A DNA stretch of 64,000 nucleotides from Gnetum montanum (GCA_015680685.1 MNCI01010113.1:91180-155179); one strand, 5' to 3'. Numbered from the stretch's first letter, positions 32,113-44,796 are shown. Notes: generated from the sequence alone by a model not told the origin. Translations and numbers: made by a program.

Positions 32113-32833
32113 AAGAGATCTCATAGGTATGCTCTTACTGCAAAAAAATAACTACACATTAAAACTTCCAAATAAAGTAGAGAACAAGTGGTCAAAGACA
32201 ATTCTAAATGCAAATAAATAAAGTAGACAAAGTAGGCTAATCACCAAGAATGACTTCATGGATGCTTGATTGAAAGTTAATACAAATTTTGGATGTCCAT
32301 TTCTAAGCATGTTGAGCAATTGGAAACTTAAAAAAATGAGAAAATTAGTCTTCAATGCTACGAAGAGGACATTGAGGAGAAACATTTCTCATATGTTAAA
32401 GATGAGTGTTGATAAGAAGACCTTGATGAATAAGACACCATAAGAAAATATGAATTTTAGGAAATGTAGGAGCTCTCTAAATATTTTATATTTTCCTCAT
32501 TCAAAAGTGTGACGATAATTACATTCTCTAGGCCTTATTGAATTTGTTGTGAATAAAATTATTTTTTGTAATAATCTCATAAGAACCTTCGAATTAAAAG
32601 GAAAAACATATGTCATATTTTCAAAAAGTATATAGAAAAGCTTGATGCAAATTGTTATCAACTTTAAAAAAATTCTCAAGATTAAAAGTTAAATTTTCAA
32701 AATTCTTTTTCCTCTTTCTATTCAAACCATAGAGGCTAGAAACTTCATTTCAAGTAATCCATCTATCATGCATACATAGATAAAAACTTATAGTGATACC
32801 AATTTATTTCAAGTGGTACATAATTTAGATGCA
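32113..32833 (-). repeat. Unclassified repeat R1, right copy (inverted)
   Basis: Reverse-complement homologue of 13636-13898 plus 14835-15243. It keeps the uninterrupted site where the left copy received the solo LTR (TAATCTCATAAG at 32572-32583). No intact frame on either strand. Confidence 0.75.
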
Positions 32834-33038
32834 TTAGTAGTCTAAGCTCCTTAATTAAAAAGAAGGCATCATGGACTAATTGTCTTAAGTATATCTTTTA
32901 AAATTGTAATATGATTGTAATTATAATATTTACTAAGCTTGTACCATGTCTTCCAAATTCATTTAAAAATTAGAGAACCAAGAATAGAAATGACATAAGA
33001 AAAAAGAAGACTTTGAAGAAAGTTATTAGAAGACCAAT
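32834..33038. other. Flank between R1 and Gypsy-B
   Basis: AT-rich, no gene. Its last five bases, CCAAT (33034-33038), would be the left target duplication of Gypsy-B, but the right side reads CTAAC (45899-45903), only three of five matching. Confidence 0.4.
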
Positions 33039-33924
33039 TGATGAATCGTAGATTGGCTATGTCAACTAGGCCCCATCGACTAGGCCTCGTCAACTAGGCC
33101 CCATCGATGCATGATTTGATGTGTTGACATGGCCCCATTGACATAGTGTCTATTTTTTCCTATAAATACGCATTCACCCGATGTGTTTATGGCATATCTT
33201 GTCATAGTGTAGTAGAGCTCTTGTAATTTTTCTTCTTCAGAGTTAAAATATTTTCCCATGTGCCTGTAGCAGGAGTCATTTAGTGTATGGATCTTTATTT
33301 GAGCATTGCTGTACCTGAGCATAGTAGTGTGTGTGGTAATAAAGATAAGCTTTCCAATAAACTTTGTAGCACTTTGGCTAGATTAAATATTTTCTTCATG
33401 CATTTAATGTTTTTAGTAATTTTATTTAATGCTTGTAAGTAATTAAGCTAAATTAAGCTAGATTAAATAGTCATTAATTAAGCACATATGTGCGATCACT
33501 TTGATCATGTGCATGACGCTTGGTAATCCCAGTAACGCTTAATGTTTGGTAACGTAGCAGTGTTATACATATTCAGGATGTGTACAGAAAGTGGGACTAG
33601 ATGCTCATGTTAGGATTAGTTAAATATTAGTTAATTAGTTAGGTTAAATTAGTGATTAAATTACTTAATTCTTTTCATCCTTTATTTTAAGCACTCAAAA
33701 TATAAAACATAAAAAATTAATAAAAATCACATGCCTCAATGACACTTAACCATACCTTTGTATATCACAAGTGTAACTAGGAAGACAATGAATGACTATT
33801 AGGGTAAGTTCACTTCCTAGACGCTAGTGTACTGGAAGAAAAAGGGTCCATGGAATTCAACTAGATCATGCATGAATGCTTAGTCATTCGTATGGTTGAG
33901 TGTAGGGGTATTTGCTACTCATCA
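33039..33924 (+). repeat. Gypsy-B 5' LTR
   Basis: TGATGAATCG...CTACTCATCA. The U3 has three tandem units of the form TCRACTAGGCCYC (33062-33104). The TATA box TATAAATA is at 33161-33168. TTGGTAATCCCAGTAACG-type repeats lie at about 33522-33565. Confidence 0.93.
33161..33168 (+). promoter_or_regulatory. TATA box of Gypsy-B LTR
   Basis: TATAAATA after TTTTTTCC; the equivalent in the 3' LTR is 45148-45155. Confidence 0.75.
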
Positions 33925-33943
33925 TTGGTGCCATTGTTGAGGA
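33925..33943 (+). promoter_or_regulatory. Gypsy-B primer-binding site
   Basis: TTGGTGCCATTGTTGAGGA directly after the LTR, a TGGYGCC-type site. Confidence 0.7.
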
Positions 33944-34069
33944 CTCTTTTTGTTTGAAATGTGCACTATCTAGGCATAGTAAAAATCATTAGATGAACCC
34001 TAAGGTTAAAATCATTCTCAAAATAAATATAATAGTTTAAGCACATTGATATTTTATTCTAATTGCAAA

Positions 34070-35900
34070 ATGTCTTCTTCTCATAGGTGTAATGATACTA
34101 AATCACCAGTGCCTCAAGAATGTAGGGTGGTATATACACATCCAAATGAGTATGTGCTTGACTTCACTTTCATTCTGCATCAGGATGAATAACTACAGTG
34201 GAAAGATATGGAGGGCAACATTGTAATGCCTCTTGATCGATTTGTTCTTGGGATGCTGCTCCAAACTCTTAGGAGGTTGGGCATCAAGGATCTTCAAGAA
34301 GAGTACATTGTGCATGACCATAACTACTAGGACTACCATCCCATTGAAACACAATGTAGGAGAGATCGACACTAGGAGAAGCACCATGAAGCTATGAAGG
34401 GGAAACGGTTCACCAAGCTATTGTTCCTGCTCAACCAAAATGATAATGAGGATCCTTCCTCTAGGGGTTCTCAACATGAAGATTCTCCACCCCTTGATAT
34501 TGGTGATGGGGGCTTGAACTTGAATTTGCAGTTCACTATTAACAATCCAAGTTCAAGTAAAAGTGGGAGTCAAAGCAGGGGCTCTGACTTGCATCAAGAT
34601 GACAAGAAATTTGACGAATGTGGCCATGAAAAGTGTAGAGGTAGTGGTAGAAACCATGGTGGTGGTATTCCTCTTCCCTCTTCACCTTCTTCATCTACAT
34701 CTTCTTCTTCCTCTTCTGGTTTTGATAGATGCTGCAGAAAGAGCAACCATGATGAAGGTGAATAGCGAGATAATAATGATCATCAGGCCCACCATGAATA
34801 AAGGGGTTGCAAAGGAAATCATAGGAATCATCAAAATAATGATGTTGATGAGCCTTTACTAGAAACTTGAAGTATGATAAATATTGTAGAGGTAGTAAAA
34901 ATTCCAACCAAGCATGTGGAAGATAGTTGGATCAAGCAACTTGACATGAACAATATCCCTAGATTTGAGGGGGGATATAACTCAGATCCACAAACACATC
35001 TTCAAGCCTTTCATGATGCCTATGTCTTATAGAATATTGAAAATGATTGGCAGAAATTTAAGCTATTTCCTAGGACACTGATCAAGGAAGCAGAAAGCTA
35101 GTATCAGTCTTTGGAGTCGAAATCCATCCACATGTAGAGTACAATGTTAGAGTTGTTCAATGATAAATATCAAACTTACTCCCAAGTATCTAATATGAGA
35201 AGATAGATCCATGGATGGAAGTAAAGAACACATGAACCCTTAGATGCCATCATGGGTAGATACTATTCTCTCATACACTGATGCCCTAGCCATGGTTATT
35301 CTCAGTAGGAACAACTTCATCATATCATAGATGAACTTAGATCAGAAATGAGAAGAACTCTTGGGGTCTATGTCGAAGGAAGATTATCAGGACTTAGAGT
35401 CCATCAGATCCATAATTTGATAAAGTAGGTAGCAAAAGAAGAAGGAGAGTTGAGGAAATGGATAAATGTTGAGGAATATAAAAGGGATCCTTCCATTAGA
35501 AAAAGGGAGGTCTAATTTTGCGACAATAAGGAGGAGGCACCACTTGATGAGATGGTGTAGTGAAAAACCTTGCCAATTCAAAAATCTATTTTTGATATAT
35601 CAACCAAGGTTGATAAATTATGGAACTCTTTGGACAAAAAATTCCAAATTGCTATGAAAATTGTAGAAGAATCCAAAGAACAGGAGGTGGAGAGAAGCTT
35701 AACGTGCCTTCCAAAGGGGTAAGTGCAAAGATATTGTAGTAGAAGAGATTGTGAAGTCAGAATTAGATGACAATGATGAATGTGACATCTACCAATACAA
35801 ACATCCTAAAGGATGTTGCCCTATGTCACACTTATAGGAGTCTGGGGTGTATGTGTTGAATCCTAGACTAGTAAGAAGACAAGCACCTAGAAGATTACCT
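34070..35900 (+). pseudogene. Gypsy-B gag, decayed
   Basis: It starts near an ATG at 34070 and includes VVYTHPNEYVLDFTFILHQD at about 34129-34188, the N-terminal block shared with A. A serine- and glycine-rich region (34450-34760) follows. The gag domain at about 34930-35420 has MNNIPRFEGGYNSDPQTHLQ and MLELFNDKYQTYSQVSNMRR. The cysteine cluster CDIYQYKHPKGCC (second cysteine lost) lies at about 35783-35821, followed by ESGVYVLNPRLVRRQAPRRL. Many CAG codons read as TAG. Confidence 0.83.
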
Positions 35901-36539
35901 TATCCTCAAGGAAATCTAAGGTAGTTCCACTAGCAAAAATAAGCTTATTATCTAAGTGGAGCTCCATAACAACCATATGAGTAGTACTAGTAGTGGTAGC
36001 ACCCATAGTCATGGGGGATCTGACCACCAAGGTAGTAGTACCCTTACAAGTAGCTAGATCCATATGGATACTATGTTCAGCAACCAATGTCTCCACATGA
36101 CTTTTCTAGTCATATTTATTTTTAGCATCACTATTATCTTTTGGAGTATCACAGAACTCATTTTTCCATCTACTAGAGGGGAAATCCCACATCCCTATCA
36201 TCCTCATCCTTTGGCATACATCCCACCATCCTTAACCCAATTACATTATGCTCCATCTATGCTAGGAAAAATTCCAGCCTAGCTACAACAATGTAATACT
36301 ACTAGGGTCATTAACTTATAGCTGGCTCCTTAGTTGAGTGGTTTAGAACCAAGATCCCATAAAAGATCATTTTTCTAAGCCAATAGCTCTATTAAACCCT
36401 CATCTACTTATGTGGCTGGTCATCTTGTGTCTTCTTCACCTCTACATCCATTCCTTTTAAGAGCCCTTCAAACCAAATGCCTCATAAGATTTGCATAGTC
36501 ATGTTAACCCACATTGTATTTGATTGGATTAAGGTTGGC

Positions 36540-36960
36540 AACTTTCCTAGGAAATGATCTAACCTTGGAAGTCCTCTCATTTACTTACAGATTGCTAGAC
36601 ATGAACTAGGCAAGGCTCTTCTTGATTTAGGTTCATGTGAAAATCTAATTTCCCATGACATGTACAAAGTTTGGAACTTTCCACCTCTCAAGAAGAGCAA
36701 CATTTGTTTAGAATTAGTAGATCAATGCATCATTGTTCCTTTGGGACTTGTGGAGGACATTGCAGCCACTATCTATGGGTGGTCATATCTTGTTGATTTC
36801 CTAGTAATCAAAGTTGACAACTACAAGGGGAACTTCCCAATCATTATGGCAAGGGCATGGTTGAGCACTATTAATGTGTGAATGGACATTAGAGATCTCT
36901 CCTGAGACATTTCCAAGAAGAATGAATTTAAAAAGATCAAGAAGAAGAGAGTTCCATGCA
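36540..36960 (+). pseudogene. Gypsy-B aspartic protease
   Basis: PLIYLQIARHELGKALLDLG carries the catalytic loop, here LLDLGSCENLIS, at about 36570-36650. It is followed by YKVWNFPPLKKSNICLELVD and DFLVIKVDNYKGNFPIIMAR. The arrangement matches A and C. Confidence 0.78.
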
Positions 36961-37499
36961 TCACATACATCGATACTGGATGCAACTATGTGTAAAAACT
37001 TTGGTCCTTTAAGAAAACATCCATTAAAGTATGCAGATAGTGTGCAATTGAATCTAAAATCCGAAGGTACCTATACACAGCAGCCACAAAATAGGAGGCA
37101 CCCAGTGGCCGATAGCTGATCTTGAAAGCAGCACACTTTGCATGGAACTTGCTAAGAGCTTAACATGTACCTATGTTAAAGGCATGGATGAACTGAAGTA
37201 AGTTCATCACCAACTCTTTGATGATGAAAATGATGATATGTATTGGGGAGAGTTGAAAATCCTGAAAAATTTTAAATAAGAGCCCTTAAAGTTGAAAACT
37301 CTACCTACTAGCATGGAGTATGCATTTTTGAAAAATGGAAAGTTGGTAATCATCAATGCTAATCTTGCTCTTAAACAGAAATAGATGTTGTTGAGGGTGG
37401 TCAACAAATGGCAAACAACCTTTGCTTGGTCATATCCTAAACTCACAGGGGTTAATGCTAGGATATGCCAGCATCATATCTACACTAGTCTAGCCATGA

Positions 37500-38780
37500 A
37501 GCCAAATAGGCAGTCACAATGGTGCTTGAATCCCAAATTGAAATAGATTGTCAAAGAGGAAATCCAACAACTCCTCAAGGTGGGGTTTATCTATCCCATT
37601 GCGGAGAGTGAGAGGGTTAGCCAACTCATAATTGTGCCAAAGAAAGGTGGCAAGTGGTAGGGATGCATTGATTTTTGGCTATTGAATATGACAACATTCA
37701 AAGATCACTTTTCATTACCATTTGTGGATCAAGTATTGGACACTATTTCTGGGCATTACTAGTATAGCTTCTTGGGTGGTTATAGTGGCTATAACCAAAT
37801 CTAGATCACGCTAGAGGATCAAGCCAAAATAACATTCATGAGTCCCTTGGGGACTTTTGCATATCGAAAGATGTCTTTTAGTTTGTGCAATAATTCTAAA
37901 ACATTCCAACACTTGGTCTTGAGCATTTTTTAGCAACAAATCGGTTGTGAGGTGGAAGTTTTCATGGATGACTTCTCCACCTATGATCCCACATTTGAGC
38001 AAGAATTAGACCACCTTGAGCAAGTGCTTAAAAGGTGTGTGGAGATAAATCTTTGATTCAATTGGTAGAAGAGCCATTTGATGGTCTAGGAGAGCATTGT
38101 ACTAGGGCATAGAATATCTTAGGTAGGAATTAAGGTGGACCCTGAAAGGATAAGAGTCATCCAAGGAATAACTAGCCAACCAGAAATCATTAAAGATGTC
38201 TGGTCATTCATTGGACACACTAGTTATTACCAAAGTTTTATAGAGAATTTCTCTAAGATCAAAAAATCATTGGTTGAGCTTACAAAGAAAGATGCTTCAT
38301 ACATCTAGACTAAGAAATGCGAAAATGCATTCCAGAGCCTCAAGTAGAAGCTCATACAGACTCCAATTCTACGAGTACTTGACTAGTCTAGATGATTTCA
38401 TATAATGATAGACACATCAAATTATTCCTTGGGAGTTATGTTTATGTAGTTGGATGATAATAACTATCCATATTAAGTCCACTACTTGAGTTAAAGCATT
38501 GTTTGTGCATAGCTAAATTACATCACAATAGAGAAAGAACTAATGGTAGTGGTGTACACTGTAGAGAAGTTTAGGTACTATGTGCTTGGATATAAAATGT
38601 TTGTGCACATTGACTACAGTGTCATTTACTTCCTCATGAACAAGCCAATGGTAAGTCTTGGTATCATACGGTGGTTGGTGATCTTGTAGGAGTTCAATTT
38701 TACAATGGTAGATTGAAAGGAGACTGAGAATGTGGTCACTAATTACTTGTCTCGGTTACGATGGGATAACAAAGAGGAGA
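37500..38780 (+). pseudogene. Gypsy-B reverse transcriptase and RNase H
   Basis: RT starts with EEIQQLLKVGFIYPIAESER at about 37558. It has FKDHFSLPFVDQVLDTIS near 37698 and the active site VFMDDFSTYD at about 37957-37986. SFIGHTSYYQSFIENFSK follows near 38203. RNase H has YITIEKELMVVVYTVEKFRY at about 38520-38577, VHIDYSVIYFLMNKP (catalytic D-H pair changed to D-Y) and ENVVTNYLSRLRWDN. Many stops. Confidence 0.86.
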
Positions 38781-38859
38781 GCCCACTCTCTAACCAATTT
38801 CTTGATAAACTCCTTTTTATTGGTATAATAAAAGAACAAGTGCCTGACAAACCAAAATG

Positions 38860-40065
38860 GAATGATGACATCCTTAGTTATCTTCTTGCTCAAGAGATGC
38901 CACATGATCTAGACTACTTTTCATTAGGCCAAACACTTCATGGAAATCAATGGACACCTTTACAAGGTGTGCATCGATGGTTTAGTTCATTGGTATGTAC
39001 CTAATGTTGTTCAACTACGCATTCTCTAGAATGCGGCCCTTGTTGGGGCCACTATGTTGGGAGATGCATAACCATTAAGATCCTGATGTTAGGGCATTAT
39101 TGACCAACCATCTTTAGGGATGCCCACTAATTTCTTCACTCTTGTGAATGTTATCAACGAGATGGTGGGATGACAACATGAATGAAGGGAATCAACAGTG
39201 GGTTCAACCACTGGAACCCTTTAACATCTAGGGCATTAGCTTCATGGGTCCCATCACACCCATGTCAAATGAAAAGGTGTACATACTAATTTTCATTGAT
39301 TATTGCATAAAATGAGCATAAGTAGTAACCTTCATTGATTGTACATCATCTATTGCTACACGGTTTGTACAAAAAAATGTTGTAAATAGGTTTGGGATGC
39401 CACATGCACTGATTTTGGACAACGGAACCCATTTTATAGGCACTACCTTTTGTAAGCTTATGCAACACTTGGAGGTTGAACATAAACTAACAACACCTTA
39501 TCACCCCCAAGCCAAATGTTAAGTAGAAGGTACTAATAAGGAGATCACGAAGATCCTAATGAGAATTATTAGCAAATATAGGAGAGATTGAAGCATAGAA
39601 CTAAATGATGCCCTTTGGGCATACTACTTGACATGGAAACTTCCTATAGGTTACTCTCCCTATGAGCTAATATATAGAAAATTACCAACTCTACCTATCC
39701 AACTCAAGCTTCGTATACTTTCAACAACATATGACTTGAATCTTGACCTTAGCCTAGCACACAAAGAAAGATTAGTCAACTTGAATGTGCTAGATGAAAA
39801 TCGATTTTTAGCCCTATCTTTGAATGAGGTGCACAAGGGATTCAACAAAAAGTGCCATGACCTTAGGATAAGAAAAGTAAAATTTCAACTTGGAGACAAT
39901 GTCCTCCACTGAAACCCTATACACATACCTCAACAAACTAAGTTCCAAAAATTGTGGAAAGGGCCTTATATCATTTATGAAACCTTTCCTTCTAGGGCCA
40001 TGATGATCTACAAACCTAAGAGCCTAAACAAAAAGTAGATGGTCAACACACAATAAGTCAGACCT
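38860..40065 (+). pseudogene. Gypsy-B integrase
   Basis: The zinc region is degraded (HSCECYQRDGG, one cysteine lost). In the core the first catalytic residue is replaced (GISFMGPI), the second block is intact (LDNGTHFIGTTF, about 39417-39452), and the glutamate block reads VEGTNKEI near 39524. The C-terminal region includes the open stretch starting TWKLPIGYSPYELIYRKLPT (39631) and KVKFQLGDNVLH, then LWKGPYIIYETFPS near 39952. Confidence 0.85.
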
Positions 40066-41420
40066 TTCCATGAGCCCATACAAGCTAGTGCTACAAATGC
40101 CTCATTGAATGGACAATCACACTCAATGTTTCAGATCTTCTCCTCTCAACTTGATCATGGGGAAGATGGCCATCCATGCTAACCATTACATTGGATCCTC
40201 AATTTTTCATCTTTTTGTTTTTCATATTTTTGTTTAACACTTTGTTATTTTTACAACTTTTTGTTTTACACCTTCTTTATCTTACACCCATCTAGTAAGT
40301 CCACGACATTCACCCATCCATAAATTCTGTGGTTTTCCTAATTTTGGGAATATGATGTTCCTTTTCATTAATCAAACTTTAACAAACTTGTGACCTTGGT
40401 AGTTTTCAAGCTTTGAAAAGATTCAAAGGTTTGAAAAGGGTGTGACTTCAAGGGGATTCAATACTCTTTGTGCCTTTCTACTTGCATGAGTGCATGTGTA
40501 TTTTTGTGGATTTCTTATTGTTCCGTGTCATTCAATAACAAGAAGTTGAATAAATCTTTGCATGGCGTGGTTCCCATCCAAAAATTCAAAAAAAAGAGGG
40601 AGATATATATATATATAATAAAAATATATGATGGGAATTCAAAGCACACCCCTTAAATGAAATAAACGGGCTACAAGCACTGGTTATGGGACTAGAAAGA
40701 CATGTTACCCATGCCTTTTCTCACTTCTTGTTTCTCTTTTCTTCTTCAATAAGAAATGGTGGCTATCCATGGGAGAATTCTTGTGTCTCAAGGGGATGGA
40801 ATGGTCCTAGAGTGGTGATGCAAAGTCACTGAAAGTGGTTAATTTTGGTCTGGACTAAGGTTGGAATTTATTGAGTCATTTAACCACAAATTCCACAAGG
40901 GACTTCATGTGACCATGATTGGGACATCCATTTCATTCTCTATCTCATCCATCGATGCTCTCCATAACTCACCTCACTACCAGTTTTCATGTTTTGTTTA
41001 ATGTCTTAGTTTAACATGTTGAAATTCTTGGGTAGATTCTCTAGGTTTGGTCCTTAACTTTTTGTAACCATTAATCAACTATGGGAACTACAAACTTAGT
41101 TTAGGTTATGCAAGGGCAAAAAGGACATATGTTGCTATGGGGAGGATCCACTTGCATATCTTGTGGTTTGGTTGGTTAAGCTCCTTACTCTTAGATGTTG
41201 CCACAATTAAATCTTTCATGCACTTCATTGTGCATCCAACGGTGTGTTCCTTAAGGCATTTTTCTTCATCAAATCTCATTCTCAAATGATTTCTCAATAT
41301 TTTGAACTTCAAAACCCTCTTCTAATATTTTCATCATGTTTATGGCTTTTCAAGCTTCCATTTCACCCTCATTTCATGCAAATTTTTTTATTTTTTATTA
41401 CTTTTGACAAATTCAATGGT
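40066..41420 (+). other. Gypsy-B post-pol spacer
   Basis: Noncoding. It contains the blocks shared with A and C: GGGTGTGACTTCAAGGGGAT (40438-40457) and ACTAGAAAGACATGTTACCC (40691-40710), plus a GA/TA-rich microsatellite near 40590-40630. Confidence 0.6.
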
Positions 41421-41433
41421 GATCAATAGTTTT

Positions 41434-41476
41434 GTCAATTAGGCCTAGTCGACGTAGCCTAAAAATTCTATAAATA
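41434..41476 (+). promoter_or_regulatory. Internal promoter-like block of Gypsy-B
   Basis: AGGCCTAGTCGA at 41441-41452 is the exact reverse complement of TCGACTAGGCCT in the U3 of the same element's 5' LTR (33076-33087). It is paired with a forward TCAATTAGGCC (41435-41445), giving a palindromic arrangement. A TATA box, TATAAATA (41469-41476), follows 16 bases later. The block lies about 0.46 kb upstream of the third-frame start. An internal promoter is an inference. Confidence 0.5.
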
Positions 41477-41939
41477 CCATCCAACACTTTGAGATTTTTT
41501 TTCATTTGATTCAAAATGGGAGGGGAGTTTTTGTAATTTTTTAGAGCTTCAAACCTTCTAGAGCCCATAACTTTCATGCTATTTGTCCAAATCCCTCTAT
41601 TCTTAAATCCTGTAGCTATAGGAGGTAAGCTCTTATTCGTGGGGGTCACAAACCTTAAGGTTTTTGACAAAAAATTTTCAAAATTTTTCTAACTACCTCA
41701 AAGGGTTAATGGATAGAATAATATTAAACCATCAATTTTTGAGAGTTTAACCCTTTCAAAAAACTCTGATAAATCTAAAATTAATTATTATGTTAAAATA
41801 ATAATAATTTAATAATTAAAATGATCAAATTAGCCATGACCAGAACTTAGCCAGGTTTAACTTTGCCAAAGAGATAAGGTATCTCAATAGTTTCAAGTTA
41901 CACATTAAATGCTAACCCTTGGTCATGTTATGATCACAA

Positions 41940-44796
41940 ATGGAACCAAGACCAAAATGACCATAGGAAGGAGGGCCATCACAACCAAGGGACAAACGAC
42001 CTAGAGTTGGAAGGGAATAGTAGGAACAAGCCTTGGAGTAGGCAGCAGAAACTCATGCAATGGGACCTCTTCAAGAGAAGTAGAAAGTGAAATTTTTTTG
42101 ACAAATTTCTGAAGAAGAAGATGCAATAGAACAATCTCAAAGAGGAGAGGCACTAGGGCTTGTATCAATACTTGAGGTCACATTGACACAAGCTTGCCTT
42201 GATACAATCAAGCCTCGTGATGTCTAATGCTTAGTTTTCCAAGAATTGAACTTTGGACCATTTTTAGAAAATTCTCCACCAAAAGTGAAGACATAGTTGC
42301 AAAACTCTCCCATGTGGCCAATCATCACTTCTAGTGGGGAGTGGTACATGGAAGAGACATATCTCTTTTAGAACAATAGAAAGTTAGGAGCCATTGTGAG
42401 AATCAAGGACATTTAGGTGTCTTACTTAGTAGAAGTGATTATGCAGGCTTTGGGTTTACTTGATTTTGGAATCCATTTGGCAAAGATCTCCATGCATGCA
42501 GACCTAGAAGAAAAAAGGAAATGGACCCAATGGTGTTATGGGGTTGACCGCAAGGAGTTTGACATGCTCACACTGGTGAAGCACATATAGTTCAAGATAG
42601 CAACTTATCACCTTAATCTGATAGTGAGGCCCAACAAGGTAACTACTTTCTCTGCTCATGCATGTGCTGCTTTAAGTAGAAAATTTCCTATTAACCTTCC
42701 ATAGCTAATCTATTGGGAGATGAAAAAGCACTTTAAAAAATGAATGTAGAGGAAAAACCTTACCTTTTCCATGCCTTATTAGAAAAATCTATAAAAGGAC
42801 AAGGATAGTTCACTATGAAAATGACACAATTAGGCATACTCCCATTGCCTCCTAGTCTAAAATGATGAAAGACAAGATCCTTGCCATGTCTAGAGAAGAG
42901 GAGTAGCAATTTCCACCTCCACCACCCACTCAAGAAACAATGACAGTGGCTCACGTAGCCATTGAGCACCTATGCAAAATCTGAGAGCAACTCTTGCATG
43001 TGCAGGAGTAGCAAGTAAGAACAAGTGGTGGGGATACATCTATGTACCATCCTACAATGAGTTACTTCAAAGAAGTGGCTTTAACAATCAACCATATGGA
43101 GGGAGGTGGCCAATATTCTTAGCCCAAAGAATGCAGCTGCAAGGTCAAATCTTAGTGCTTAAGAGTTAATGGTGTCTCTCTTGCAATAATAGCAATTCCC
43201 AAAAATCTCTGGGAATGTCGCTACCTTTTTGATGAACTTGGATGAATGTGAGGGAGCAACTATCTTAGTGATGTAGCACCAATGGTAAGAGACAACAGTG
43301 GAAGTCGTTACTGATCAAATTCCTGAAGTATTGAACACACCTGTGGTGTTTGTACCAGATGTTTCTACACTTAGGGATGTGTAGATGTCTACAGGAACTA
43401 TTAGTAGCAGATTAAGTGTAGTCCAACATAAGGAATTGCTAGACTAATTGGTGGGAACTAGGTAATTGATTTTGGATATCTTTGATTTTTTAGATAACAT
43501 CACCATAACCCAATCAGAGCTGATTGAAGCAAAGGGTAAGTGCATCATTCTAGAAGGGCAACACAAAATGACTCAAGCACAAAACCAATGCTTGGCCATG
43601 AAGGTTGCCAAATTAAGAGTCTGCCTTGCTAATCTTGCGCTCCTCAACCTTGCACTGACAAGAGATAAATCTTTTCAATAACTTCAGGATAGACTAAAAC
43701 AAGTAGAGTTGGGGATGGTAACATTTGTCTTTGACTAGTCTATGGCCGAGGCCAAGACATATTCATTTTAGAAGGACTTGGTCTAGACATGCCTAGAAAA
43801 TGAAAATGCTAACCATGGAAAATCATTGCTTGCGAAATGTTGATGTGTAGAAACAACAGATGCAAGAATTCATCCATCAATAGTGGGAATAGCTAGCTAG
43901 GGTAAACATTGAGTTGAGGAGATTGGTAGTAGAAAATAGAAATCTTTCTATGAAGGAAGTCCACACCTTATGCCAAAAATCCATGATTGAGATTACTACC
44001 TGGAAGAACGAGGCTCTCAAATTTGAGAGAGTCAAGAACCACTACAAAGATTAGGTTGGCCTACAAAAGATAGTTAATGAAAAACACATCTAGATGGCTA
44101 AGGAGAAAGTTAATGAGATCCTCCAGTAACTCTAACAAGGAAAAGAGGTGTTGCAACCTATCATTGATGGGATAGATGCCTACAATAAAGTAGAGATCTA
44201 CATGAAGGAATTACAGATAGAAGAGATGAAAAAAATACATCGAGCTTGCAAATCTCTGATATGAAAACCTGACAATGCTAACTGTTAGACGACTGTGGTT
44301 AGAGTTAGAAATATAGGTGGCTAACTTGTACTTGTTGTATGAGGTAGAGTTCAAGTACCACAAGGAGACTAAGCAAAAGCTTGAGACTGTAAATGCTGAA
44401 CTCAAAGTTCTCAGGGTAAGATTCATTAATCAAAGATCAACTGCTGAGAACCTGGCTAAAAGAATGAACAACTAGGAATTGCAGAATGCAATCAGGATGT
44501 TCAACATTAAACACAAACAATTTGCTACCTGGATAGTTAATGTTAAGGGGTTGTTCCAAATAATGCCATATCCTTGGGATGTGCCCATTTCAGCCCATAT
44601 TAGTAAAGCTACATGGACCATGCATGATTCCTAGAGTAAGGAGGAGAAGATGAAAGCATTGTTGGATGCTTTCCATCTTCCACTAAAAGTTGTAGTAGTA
44701 GTAGGACAACCACAATAGTCTCAACCATTGTGTGTGCCTGAAGTAGGAGAAGGTCCCTCGGAACCTCAAGAGCCTCCATTTCTTGGGACTCTTTAA
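41940..44796 (+). pseudogene. Gypsy-B third frame: accessory protein, decayed
   Basis: About 950 codons downstream of pol. The start is set by alignment to Gypsy-C: a basic N-terminus with PSQPRDKRPRVGRE (NLS-like). A globular domain follows (about 42330-42760) with AIVRIKDI, VEVIMQALGLLDFGIHLA, YGVDRKEFDMLTLVKHI and FPINLP-LIYWEMKKHF. A long helical half (about 43460-44520), rich in Glu, Lys, Leu and Asn, is probably coiled coil. The C-terminal block PYPWDVPISAHISKATW (44566-44616) precedes EEKMKALLDAF. There are about 20 stops. No enzyme motif is visible. It occupies the position of the env-like frame of Athila elements, but I see no signal peptide or membrane segment. Confidence 0.65.

Noticed and set aside
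40590-40630. GA/TA-rich run as a structured RNA or promoter
   Set aside because: It is a simple microsatellite in a post-pol spacer with no partner feature.
43460-44520. Coiled-coil half of the Gypsy-B third frame as a host kinesin- or myosin-like gene
   Set aside because: It lies between the element's pol and 3' LTR, is homologous to the same region of Gypsy-C, and shares its start and tail.
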